Shown: positions 34,090 through 43,148 of the stretch, one piece after another
Numbering within the stretch: the first letter of the stretch is position 1
Layout of the letters: each line of letters begins with the position of its first letter
Assembly (NCBI GenBank): GCA_018287875.1
Contig: JAGVVL010000015.1
Span: 2,418,001-2,482,000 of the forward strand
DNA: 64,000 nucleotides
Direction: 5' to 3'
Origin: Nigrospora sphaerica
Taxonomy: Eukaryota > Ascomycota > Sordariomycetes > Amphisphaeriales > Apiosporaceae
Notes under the pieces: generated by a model
Seen by the model: only the letters and a program-made list of their open reading frames with translations
Databases searched by the model: none
Told to the model about the DNA's origin: nothing
Made by a program: the position numbers and the translations under genes

Positions 34090-35269
34090 ATGGTCCTCAT
34101 CAAGAGCCTGGTGCTCGCCGGTCTCGCCACCGCCGTGGCCGCCAAGTCGGCCGTCCTCGACCTCGTGCCCAGCAACTTCGACAGTGTTGTGCTCAAGTCG
34201 GGCAAGCCCACTTTGGTTGAGTTCTTTGCCCCGTGGTGCGGCCACTGCAAGAACCTCGCCCCCGTCTACGAGGACCTCGCCAAGGCCTTCGAGTCCTCCA
34301 AGGACGTCCAGATCGCCAAGGTCGACGCCGACGCCGAGAAGTCGCTGGGCAAGCGCTTTGGTGTCCAGGGTTTCCCCACGCTCAAGTTCTTCGACGGCAA
34401 GTCGGAAACGCCCACGGAATACAATGGCGGACGCGACCTCGAGAGCCTGACCAAGTTCATCACGGAGAAGACGGGCGTCAAGGCCAAGAGAAAGCTGGAG
34501 ATGCCGAGCCACGTCGAGATGCTGTCGGACGCCTCCTTCAAGACCACCGTCGGCGGCGACAAGAACGTTTTCGTAGCCTTCACTGCCCCGTGGTGCGGTC
34601 GTACGTACTCCCCGCGCTCGTGACCTTCCGTGAATGGGAGCTAACATGCACCTGTGTCCAGACTGCAAGAGCCTGGCCCCCGTCTGGGAGCAGCTGGCCG
34701 AGGATTTCATCCTTGAGAAGAACGTCGTCATCGCCAAGGTGGACGCCGAGGCCGAGAACAGCAAGGCCACTGCCCAGGACCAGGGCGTCACTTCGTACCC
34801 GACCATCAAGTTCTTCCCCGCCGGCTCCAAGGACGGCGAGGCCTACAACGGTGGCCGCAGCGAGGCCGAGCTTATTGCCTTCATCAACGACAAGGTCGGC
34901 ACCCACCGCGTGGTTGGCGGCGGCCTGGACGCTACGGCCGGAACCATTGATGTCATGAACCACATTGCCCTGAAGTTTGCCGCCGGCGGCGAAGCTCTGT
35001 CGAGCCTCGCCGAGGAGGCCAAGAAGGCTGCCGCCGGCCTGTCCAAGGACGCCCAGTACAAGTGGGCCGAGTACTACGTCAGGGTTTTCGAGAAGCTGGC
35101 CAAGAGCGACAACTACGTTGCCAAGGAGCTGTCGCGCCTGGATGGCATCCTCCAGAAGGGAGGACTGGCCCCGGCCAAGGCCGACGAACTCCGAACCAAG
35201 ACTAACGTCCTTCGCCAGTTCATTCAGGACGCCGCCGAGAAGGTGACCGGCAGCAAGGACGAGTTGTAA
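34090..35269 (+). CDS. erp38: ER protein disulfide isomerase, TigA/Erp38 type
   Basis: Two exons, 34090-34600 and 34662-35269, with a 61-nt intron (GTACGT donor, GCTAAC branch, GTCCAG acceptor), give 372 residues. The N-terminal signal peptide is MVLIKSLVLAGLATAVAA. Two thioredoxin domains follow, each with a CGHC active site: Cys50/Cys53 in FAPWCGHCKN, and Cys169/Cys172, where the second site is completed across the intron. The last about 110 residues are the all-helical ERp29c/PDI-D domain, ending in KDEL for ER retention. This domain order is that of Aspergillus TigA and Neurospora Erp38. It catalyses disulfide formation and isomerisation during secretory folding. The gene is convergent with the HSBP1-like gene, 259 bp away. 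Confidence 0.95.
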
Positions 35270-35528
35270 GACAAAGCGCCAAGGCCGTCGGAAAGGAGAT
35301 GCTTGGGGGGGTCGGTGTGCCAACCGGAGCACTCGACGCCTCCCGCTCTTTGTCTCGCGGTTGATCTATTAGAACAAATAACGAAAGTACCCTACGTACC
35401 CAGCAACCCAAGGGTGCTGTACCCACTTGGCTGCAGCTGTGACCACAAACTCCTGTAACGCCCGCGCTCTTTCCCGGTTGCGTAGCCGTGTTCTGGTCTG
35501 CATCTATTCGTGTGGGGATGGTGACGCA
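35270..35528. other. Convergent PDI/HSBP1-like 3' spacer
   Basis: 259 bp of shared 3' sequence between two convergent stop codons. No feature beyond probable 3' UTRs. Confidence 0.55.
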
Positions 35529-35946
35529 TCATGGTTTCGTCGAGTCGTTATTCTGGGCCTGCAAGGCGGCTTCGAGATTGTCCAGTCGCCGCGACATCTC
35601 GTCCACTAGTAAGGCCGTGGTAGGTTAGAGTTGTCCTGATGCAGCGCTTGTGATGTCAGGAGCACGTACTTTTGGCGAAGATCTCGCTGGAAACACCGGC
35701 GAATTTGTTGGACAGCGAGTTCAGCAAGTCCTCGACCACGACCGTAAGCTCGTCCGAGGCCTAGAGTAAAGCGATCCGTCGTCAGCACGCGGGCGCGGGG
35801 TCTCGAGGGCGCAGCCGTCAGGTATGGTTGATGCCGAGGTCTGCGGTACCACCCACATTTGGGTCTCTGCCGTTGTTGCCGCTGCCGCTGCCGCTGCCGC
35901 CGGCAGCGTTTGCGGTGTCGCCCGACTCGGACTTTTTGGACGACAT
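35529..35946 (-). CDS. HSBP1-like coiled-coil protein (heat-shock-factor-binding family)
   Basis: Three exons, 35946-35857, 35760-35670 and 35605-35529, code 85 residues. After a Ser/Gly-rich start (MSSKKSESGDTANAAGGSGS) comes the conserved segment ELTVVVEDLLNSLSNKF, then AGVSSEIFAKMDEMSRRLD and NLEAALQ. This is the heptad-repeat core of HSBP1, a trimeric coiled coil that in animals binds and damps HSF1 and is also tied to WASH-complex assembly. Intron 2 (64 nt) has standard signals. Intron 1 (96 nt) needs a GTGGGT donor to stay in frame, a weak consensus but the only workable one seen. Role in a fungus is inferred from the family. It is divergent from dsc1. Confidence 0.85.
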
Positions 35947-36596
35947 GGTCAGGTCCGGGGTGGGATTGATACGCATGAGGAAGTGCGGGGGGGGATGGTG
36001 GCTGTTATTGTCTTTGTTGGAGGTTGGGATGCTGCGATCGGGTTGGATAGGTTTTGGAGGTCGGGCGTGTTGGTAACGCCCAGCCGCTGCGACGACTACT
36101 CCGGTACTCCTAGGTCTTTGGGAGGGGGCGCATCTGGGCCCCTGGGATAGAACCTATTAAATTCCACCGTACTGCATCTTGGTCCCCTGTTGCCCTCCCT
36201 GAATGGTAGCCCTGGCCCCTCCAAGCCCCTGCCGTAGTGGCGGGTGGAACCCCGTCACTCCGCCCTATCGATTGCGGACACCACCTAAACAGCCGCCAGG
36301 GCTCTCGAGTGACGACGCTTCTAGCCAGTCTAGTCGAGTTCGCCTTCACCCTCGGAGCACTCTTACGAGACGTCAGCACCATCAAGCACGCGCCACGGCT
36401 TGCTCGCTCTCCCTTTAGGCATCCGCCCAACGCATCGTATTCCCGCCTCACCACCACATACACGACTGAGTGCCACCTCGAGACGTCGACTGTCTTCGGC
36501 CCGACAGCCCTTCGTTCACATGAGGAGGAGCGGTCGTTTGGAGCCTAGACCCGAACCTACAATGCTAGCCAGGTAGCCCGAGCTACCACCGTGGCT
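35947..36596. promoter_or_regulatory. Divergent HSBP1-like/dsc1 promoter region
   Basis: 650 bp between two divergent start codons. A G-rich strand stretch follows the HSBP1-like start (35985-36060) and C/A-rich sequence precedes dsc1. No clear TATA or heat-shock element was found. Confidence 0.5.
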
Positions 36597-39164
36597 ATGC
36601 CTCCCTCCCAGGACAACGCCCGCGTCGTCTTCCTGATTGTACTCCTCTTCTGGCTAGTCACGAGTCCCGACAACGGTCCCAGCCTCATCTCCGCCCCCTC
36701 GCTGATTCACGCCCGCCTCGCGAGGCAGCGCCATGCCCATGACATCCTGAATAACACCCACTGGGGTGACTTTGCTCCCGCCCTCGCCGAAGACCCCCCG
36801 GGGTTCAACGAAAGCCGCTATTTGAACCTGACGGGCTTCCGCCTCGAGGATGGCCTTGCTTGGGACGACCTGGCCAACTTCAAGCGCCGTTGCGAGGAGT
36901 GGAGTCGTTATGCCGTCGGCCCTCCCGAGGCGCAGCTGCCCGTTTGGCAGAACGTGTCGGGCGTCGTGAAAGGACCCTGGGTCAGAAAAGATGGCTCCGC
37001 CCCCCGGTATCACGACAGCTACAACCTCACCTCCATGACGCCGGGGGTCGACTGGGTTGGTGCCACCGTCGATTGGGGACGGAACGTGTCAGGGTCCCAG
37101 GGTAAGATGATGCTGAGGATCGAGGACGAGGAGAGCTCCGGCACCGAACCCGAAGAGCTGCATGCAACGGCTCATCTCCCCGTGGACGTCGCGGCTCGCG
37201 AGGTAGCCGCCACGGTGACTCTAGACGACGAGGGGGGGACAGGCAGCAGCTTCGATATGCGGTTACACGGCGTCCATTGGCCTCGAGAGGGTGCCTTGCT
37301 GCTGACGACGACGAGCGAGAAGTACGCCGGTATTTTCGGTCTTCCTCATCTCGCCATGCGACCCGAGTTTTTCGAGTCGAGCAAGGCCCTCCTCAACCGA
37401 ACTCTAGATAAGGTCCTCCGGAAAAAGGAGAAACGCGCGTTTGGCGACCCCTCCAACCCTTGGTCAGCGAACCTCGACTCTCCCTCGGAGGGCTGGACTC
37501 CGGCGCCGCACTGCGAGTATGTTGCCTTCGTGCAAATCCACCCTCCAAACAGGGACGCCCTCAAAGTAGAGCAAAAGATTCCCGGGGCTGGAGATGTAGC
37601 CAGGGCCATTGCGGAACTGGAGCACGAGCTGCGTTTCCCGCAAGGGGCGCCTCAGAAGCGCCAGCCCCAGCTTCAAATGTCGGCCATAGTCTACTCGCCC
37701 GACTGTGCCTTCTTTCTGGAGACGAAAGGCCCGCCGGCGTACGCACCAGCCGATGGTCAGCACCTGATGGGTTGGAAACAGGAAATCTGGTTGTCCAGCG
37801 TGGGCACATGGCTGCTGGGCTTTGCTCTGGTCATCTTTTGCCAGGTTCAGCTCCTGAAGATGCAGATCAAGGAGACTTCCACACCGTCGACACTGGGCCG
37901 CATTAGCTTTCCTACTGCGAGCATGATTCTGCTCGCCGACGGCGTTACGTTCATCGGGTCGTCCTGTTGGAGCTTGTCGGCGTCCACCACCATGTTACCA
38001 TCCTTGGTTGTGACTTGTGCCTCGTTCCTGGCCATGACGGTGTCGATTGCCTTCTTGATCGAAATCTACAAGGTCCAGGAGCCGGAATGGAGAAGACAGG
38101 AGCGGGAGCGGGAGCGGGAGCGGGATCGACAACGGACCAGCGTCGGTACCCCCCCGAGACCGCCCGCCACACCAGCCAACGCGGCTACTGCGCCCAATGC
38201 GGACCAGAATGCGGCTCCTAATACTGTTGAGTCGACCACAGCCCGCCGTGTCGTTCCCCGACCCCCTTCGCCGCCCATCATTATCCCATCAGACCAAGAC
38301 ATTGACGCCGAGATCGACGAGGTCACCAACAACCCAAACGGAGGGCTGCCGGCTCCGGCCACAGCCGGCACACCAGCGACACAGACGAACGGCCCGACTT
38401 TGAGTACCATCCTTGGTCGCTTTATACTTCTGGGCATTGGCATCTTCTTCTTCAGTGTCGCCGCCATTACCTGGAGACCGCACCTGCGCTCCGCCTACTT
38501 TAACGTGCTCGCCTTCGTCTATCTGTCCCTCTGGGCGCCGCAGATCTACCGGAATGTGTATCGCAATTGCCGGCGCGCCTTCTCGTGGCGTTTCGTGATC
38601 GGCCAGAGCATCCTGCGGCTCGTGCCCGTCGCCTACTTCTATACGGTGAAGCACAACTTTGCGTTCGCGCAGCCCGACTGGACAGCCTTTGCGGTCCTGG
38701 CCAGCTGGGTGTGGATTCAGATATGGGTACTGGTGGCACAGAACGTGCTGGGCCCCCGGCTCTTCGTGCCCAAAAGCTGGATGCCAGAAGCTTGGGAGTA
38801 CCATCCAGTGCTCCGCGAAGACAACGTCGAGGCGGGCGGCCTGCCCATCGGGCTGGTGCTCGCGTCGGCGCCGGGCTCCCCGGTCCTCGAGCGGACCAAG
38901 AGCAACGGCGAGGCCGGTGGGGCGTCGAAGCATACGAGGCTTCACGTAATAGACTGCGCCATCTGTTGCGAGGTGCTGGAGGTGCCGGTCGTCAAGGCAG
39001 GCGAGACGGATCCGGCGGCCACGGGTGGAGTGGCCGGCGTCTTCGCCAGGCGGGCGTACATGGTGACGCCGTGCCGACACATCTTTCACTCTGCTTGTCT
39101 AGAAGGCTGGATGAGGTTCCGATTGCAGTGTCCCATCTGTCGAGAAGAGCTACCGCCCTTGTAG
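36597..39164 (+). CDS. dsc1: Dsc1/Tul1 RING E3 ubiquitin ligase of the Golgi Dsc complex
   Basis: Single exon, 855 residues. It has an N-terminal signal/anchor (VVFLIVLLFWLV), a long lumenal domain with many N-glycosylation sites (NNTHW, NESRY, NLTGF, NVSG), and several membrane helices between about 400 and 720 interrupted by a disordered Arg/Glu and Pro-rich loop (RERERERERDRQR). The C-terminal RING-H2 reads CAICC...CRHIFHSACLEGW...CPICREEL, with Cys/His ligands complete. Order and content match Tul1 of budding yeast and Dsc1 of fission yeast, core of the complex that ubiquitinates membrane proteins and, in many fungi, triggers cleavage of the sterol regulator SREBP. The distance between the first and second Cys pairs is about 35 residues, longer than usual. 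ATG 36597 is preferred to an in-frame GTG two codons upstream. Confidence 0.94.
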   Translation: MPPSQDNARVVFLIVLLFWLVTSPDNGPSLISAPSLIHARLARQRHAHDILNNTHWGDFAPALAEDPPGFNESRYLNLTGFRLEDGLAWDDLANFKRRCEEWSRYAVGPPEAQLPVWQNVSGVVKGPWVRKDGSAPRYHDSYNLTSMTPGVDWVGATVDWGRNVSGSQGKMMLRIEDEESSGTEPEELHATAHLPVDVAAREVAATVTLDDEGGTGSSFDMRLHGVHWPREGALLLTTTSEKYAGIFGLPHLAMRPEFFESSKALLNRTLDKVLRKKEKRAFGDPSNPWSANLDSPSEGWTPAPHCEYVAFVQIHPPNRDALKVEQKIPGAGDVARAIAELEHELRFPQGAPQKRQPQLQMSAIVYSPDCAFFLETKGPPAYAPADGQHLMGWKQEIWLSSVGTWLLGFALVIFCQVQLLKMQIKETSTPSTLGRISFPTASMILLADGVTFIGSSCWSLSASTTMLPSLVVTCASFLAMTVSIAFLIEIYKVQEPEWRRQERERERERDRQRTSVGTPPRPPATPANAATAPNADQNAAPNTVESTTARRVVPRPPSPPIIIPSDQDIDAEIDEVTNNPNGGLPAPATAGTPATQTNGPTLSTILGRFILLGIGIFFFSVAAITWRPHLRSAYFNVLAFVYLSLWAPQIYRNVYRNCRRAFSWRFVIGQSILRLVPVAYFYTVKHNFAFAQPDWTAFAVLASWVWIQIWVLVAQNVLGPRLFVPKSWMPEAWEYHPVLREDNVEAGGLPIGLVLASAPGSPVLERTKSNGEAGGASKHTRLHVIDCAICCEVLEVPVVKAGETDPAATGGVAGVFARRAYMVTPCRHIFHSACLEGWMRFRLQCPICREELPPL
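38099..38124 (+). repeat. (GGAGCG)n coding microsatellite in dsc1
   Basis: Repeated GAGCGG steps code Arg-Glu repeats in the cytosolic loop of Dsc1. Length changes by whole units would keep frame. Confidence 0.8.
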
Positions 39165-42029
39165 AGACTCGCATGGTATGTATACCGATATAGAAATTTT
39201 AAATAGTGAATCGTTACTCGACACTGCTGTTCCGGATGCATGTTGCTCGTGTGGCAATCGTAGACGGTCATACTTGCGCGAAGATCATAAATGGTAAAAG
39301 GGCACATGTCACGGCAAGAGAAGTAATGCAGCATTTGGGAGTACCAAAGGTCTGGAATAACTGCTCGACAAGGAACTTAGAATGGTGGGGGCCAGAGTAC
39401 GTCGTTCAAACAGCCAATGCTCAAGCAGGCAACAGGCGACAAAAACAAAGGGCGAAGGCATCACATCACGCGTGGTCAGGGTCATCCAGGATAGCTTGCT
39501 AATAGTTTCACCTGATTTGGTCCTTGGTCAATTTCAACATCCGCAGCAAACTGGCAGAATTACAATCACGTCGTCAGGGAATTGCACCCACGAGCAAAGA
39601 GCGACCCATATCGAGCAGCAAGCATTTTCTTCCTCACAGCCAAAGACACGCTCCAGCATGCAACGAAAAAAAAAACCGGGGTCAGACACCATGCCAAGCC
39701 CACCCCGGCCACGCGCTCGAAAGCAGACCGTGACGAATCGGGGTCGAGATCATCACCACCCTCTATACAGCTTTCCCAAGGGAAAACCGCCATCCTTGCG
39801 GACAGGGCGAGGGTAAGAGAACCGGCACGAGGCCGGCCAAGAGTCTTTTCACTCTAGGGCAAGGCAGGGACGAATCATCATCCCCCGTGGGATCTGATGG
39901 CTCTCTTGGAGAAATCAGAGAAGGACGACTACTATAGAAATGATTCTCTAGAGTATTGTCGACATGAGGAAAAAAGAAAGAGAACCAGCAGATGAGGGGA
40001 GCGAAGGCAGGTATTTATAGAATTCTCAAGCCGGCGCCGGGCGCTCGGGCCTCCCCTAGCGTAGCCCTACTGATTGCAACCGTGCGCCATACAGTGTGGA
40101 AACTCCATTTTTGTTTGCGTTTTTTCCTAATTAGTCGACTGCTGGCCAATGAAAAAGCCTTGCTTTTGGCGACTACGCACTGTCTTTTTCTGATTGGCGG
40201 ATTGGAAGCCAGCGACTGCCTGGCGCTGCACTTGATGGGTCTGGCTTATATGACGGGTCACTGCAGCCGTGCTTTCGACTGCCATGAAGGTCAAACTTGC
40301 GTCGACCACTTTGACGTATCCCTTCGCACTCTGTCAACTTGGGCGGTCTGTGCAATCAGCTGTTTTCGGGGAAGTACCCGAGATGTGAGAAAAATGTTTC
40401 GGCTCGGGGTTGCTGAGCCTCCGGTGCCTCCGGCCTTCTTTACCTCGACCTTCCCTGTGGAGGAAGACATTGCCCAGATATATTACAAGTGCGCCGCCCG
40501 AGTGCTGGGCTCTCCATCCTGCCCTCTCTCGCTCTTGGCAGCATCATAGCGGTTAGCCGCATCCAAGACCATGTGTCCGAGGTAGGGGTGGCATTACACC
40601 CCTGGGACCACCAAAGCTTCCAGGAATACCATGGGTACGGCAAAACCTCGTGGTCCGAGGCCCGAGACATATCTTTATAAAGCATGCACGGGCATTGGGG
40701 AACTCGGAAAGTACGCTGCTAAAATGCTTCCACCGGCGTGAACGGTAGTAGCAGTGGCGGCCCTGCCTCATGATGGCGCGTGGAAGGAAGGGATCTAAGC
40801 TTGAAATCGGTGCGGTCATTCCGTCAGGCACGATACCGAGCCGAAGCTGAGCACGGCTGAATCCGCCACAGAACCGCATCGTGTGGCGTTCACCGGGTCG
40901 GGAAGCATCACGCGCAAGTGTGGCATAGCCTCGCCCGGCGTCGCCTAGCTATGATTTCCGTTGCCGCGCCGGAAGGGGGCCGGGGGCCGTCAATTGCGCC
41001 AGCGCGCAATGCTGCCTTTGCCGTGGACTTGGCCCCTGAACCCTCTTCGCGATGCTCTCTGGCGGGTAATTGCGATGCGCCAAACCGGGCGTTTCGAGAC
41101 ACGGACACTTCGCTCTTCTGAATAAGGTTGCGCCCCGGCCGCGATACACGGCACCACATAGGTACTTAGCCTGGCGCCCTTGGCTGCCCTGTGGCTTGCT
41201 TATCCCTCCACTACCTTTGCAGCCTCGCTACCTTTTCCCGTCCTTGTCCCCGCCACGACATGACATTACGGGCAGCCCTGCCAAGGGGCATGTGGTCTTC
41301 CCCTTACGTCCGCAAAGAATGATACCGAGCACGGGTGCTGAAACATCCAATCACGGCCGGGAGATATGCTTTGGGTTGGTGACTGAACATCGGGCAACAT
41401 GACCGCACGCCGGAAGCCTACGGCCAGAACCGGAGCCGCTGCCCAGGGGCGCAACGATGAAGGGGCCAAGCATGGATGCAGAAGGGGGGCGCTGGGCTTC
41501 GTCTTTTACCACCAGGCTATCGAATCCCAGTGTGTCCTGGATTTCTGATGATGACTGTGTCACGGACCTCTCCACCCTACGACTGCCGCGCCGGGCTTGA
41601 CGCTCCCAAGCCCGGCTCCAGCACTTCATCCCCTTGGCTACTCTGGACGGAGTCGATGCCAATCCCGGGCCCGCCAGGTCTTCTGGTTTGGTAAACATGT
41701 CAGCGGGCAGGACTTGGCCATTGGCGGCAGCGGGGCGCAAATACTTGGCCTGGACCCGGCTCACTGCTTTCGTGAGATCGGTCTGAGGTGTGATTTGCAG
41801 GTACGCCGGGCTCCATCACCGGATCGACATTAATTTCTGCCTCTGGCATGTTGGTCTCCTGGATATAAAGTGTCGCTCACGCCGGGTTGACCGCTGCCGT
41901 TCGTGTCTCTACCTCTCAGCCGCCACCTTCACTCAGCATCTCGAGCCATCCTCTCACCATTCTCGGGAGAGCCCTCTACACACTCGCTTGTACCTAGGCT
42001 CCAGCATCATCATCTGCATTCTTTCCAAC
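39165..42029. other. Spacer between dsc1 and the Rds1-like gene
   Basis: 2.87 kb. Includes the dsc1 3' region and a long promoter with stress-response CCCCT/AGGGG steps (for example 41630-41634) and TATAAA. A 185-codon frame at 39992-40549 with CCAAT and TATTTATA nearby has no recognisable domain and is not called. Confidence 0.5.
41864..41869 (+). promoter_or_regulatory. TATA box of the Rds1-like gene
   Basis: An exact TATAAA (GGATATAAAG) lies 161 bp before the ATG at 42030. A TATA promoter fits a stress-inducible gene. Confidence 0.55.
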
Positions 42030-43148
42030 ATGGTGGCCAGAGTCTTCCTCCGCGCCGGACTGGCGGCAGCCCTGAGCACTGCCGTCATGTCCTCGCCTGT
42101 CGCCGTCAAGCGGGACATGCACTCCGAGACGCAGATGCTGGCGGACCCGAACTGGGGACCTATCCCCGGCGAAGATTCCATTTTCAACGACTACTACGGG
42201 GTGGCCCCCACGTGGCCGGGCAACCTGACGGATGCCATTCTCCCGACGGCTCACGGCGCCCCCGAGCCCGACGATCGGGTGTGGCAGAACCTCTTGGCCG
42301 CCGAGTGGATCATCTTCTGGTTCTACCAACAAGCCATCGAGATGTTCGACGACAAGGACTTCGCCGCGGCCGGCCTGCCCAACACGACCTTGCACCGCAT
42401 CATGGAGATCCGCAACAACGAGGCCGGCCACCTGCGCATTTTCCAGAACCAGATCTCGCCTAACTCGGTCAAGCCCGGCGCTTGCAAGTACAACTTCCCC
42501 TACAAGGACCCGCTCAGCTTCTTCGCCCTGATGACGATCCTCGAGGTGTCGGCCATGACCTTCCTGACGGGCCTCGTGCAGCAGCTGGAGAAGAACCCGT
42601 CCAAGGGCGCCATGCTGGCCATCGCCACGACCGAGACGCGGCACGAGGCGTGGGTGCTGATGGACATCTGGAAGGAGAACCCGTTCGGCGGCCCGTCCGA
42701 CACCGTCTTCCCGTACGCCACCGAGGTGCTCGACTCGACGGCGCACTTCCAGGTCCCCGGCAGCTGCCCGCCCGAGAACCCCGAGTACCCGACGCCGCGC
42801 CAGCACCTGCCGGGGCTGAGCGCGGCCAGCGACACCACGTCGCTGGCACCCGGGAGCACCATCACCATCACCTTCACGGAGCCGGACAACCAGCCCGTCT
42901 TCGACGACGACAAGGACTACTACGCCGTCTTCTTCCACGGCCTCTCCAACGAGACGGTGCCCATCTACACGTGCGCCTGGCCCGAGAAGAACATCACGGT
43001 GCAGATCCCGCCCATGTTCGAGCAGAAGGGCGTCATCGCCGCCGTCATCTCCGACGCCCCCGGCGCCCCCACGAGCGACTCCGTCATCGCCGGCCCGGGC
43101 CTCATCCTGCAGCAGCCGGCCAAGGTCGGCGTCGCCCTGCTCGGGTAG
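42030..43148 (+). CDS. rds1: Rds1-like stress-response protein, ferritin-like fold, secreted
   Basis: Single exon, 372 residues. An N-terminal signal peptide (MVARVFLRAGLAAALSTAVM) is followed by a Lys-Arg site (VAVKRD, residues 27-28), so Kex2 processing is likely. The ferritin-like four-helix region shows repeated Glu/His pairs: EWIIFWFYQQAIEMF, EIRNNEAGHL, ILEVSAMTFL and TTETRHEAWV, which resemble a di-metal site. A C-terminal beta-rich region with N-glycosylation sites follows. The family is named for fission-yeast Rds1, induced by glucose, ammonium or phosphate limitation and by CO2. Biochemical activity is unproven. The start context CCAACATGG and the upstream TATA box support this ATG, although the frame stays open further 5'. 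Coding GC is high, with C/G at nearly every third position. Confidence 0.87.
   Translation: MVARVFLRAGLAAALSTAVMSSPVAVKRDMHSETQMLADPNWGPIPGEDSIFNDYYGVAPTWPGNLTDAILPTAHGAPEPDDRVWQNLLAAEWIIFWFYQQAIEMFDDKDFAAAGLPNTTLHRIMEIRNNEAGHLRIFQNQISPNSVKPGACKYNFPYKDPLSFFALMTILEVSAMTFLTGLVQQLEKNPSKGAMLAIATTETRHEAWVLMDIWKENPFGGPSDTVFPYATEVLDSTAHFQVPGSCPPENPEYPTPRQHLPGLSAASDTTSLAPGSTITITFTEPDNQPVFDDDKDYYAVFFHGLSNETVPIYTCAWPEKNITVQIPPMFEQKGVIAAVISDAPGAPTSDSVIAGPGLILQQPAKVGVALLG

Noticed and set aside
33634..34830. 398-codon - strand frame opposite the PDI gene
   Set aside because: Overlaps the first thioredoxin domain and the intron in antisense; no features of its own.
39992..40549. 185-codon + strand frame with CCAAT and TATTTATA nearby
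   Set aside because: The TATTTATA lies inside the frame, the protein has no recognisable domain, and the start codon context is poor.
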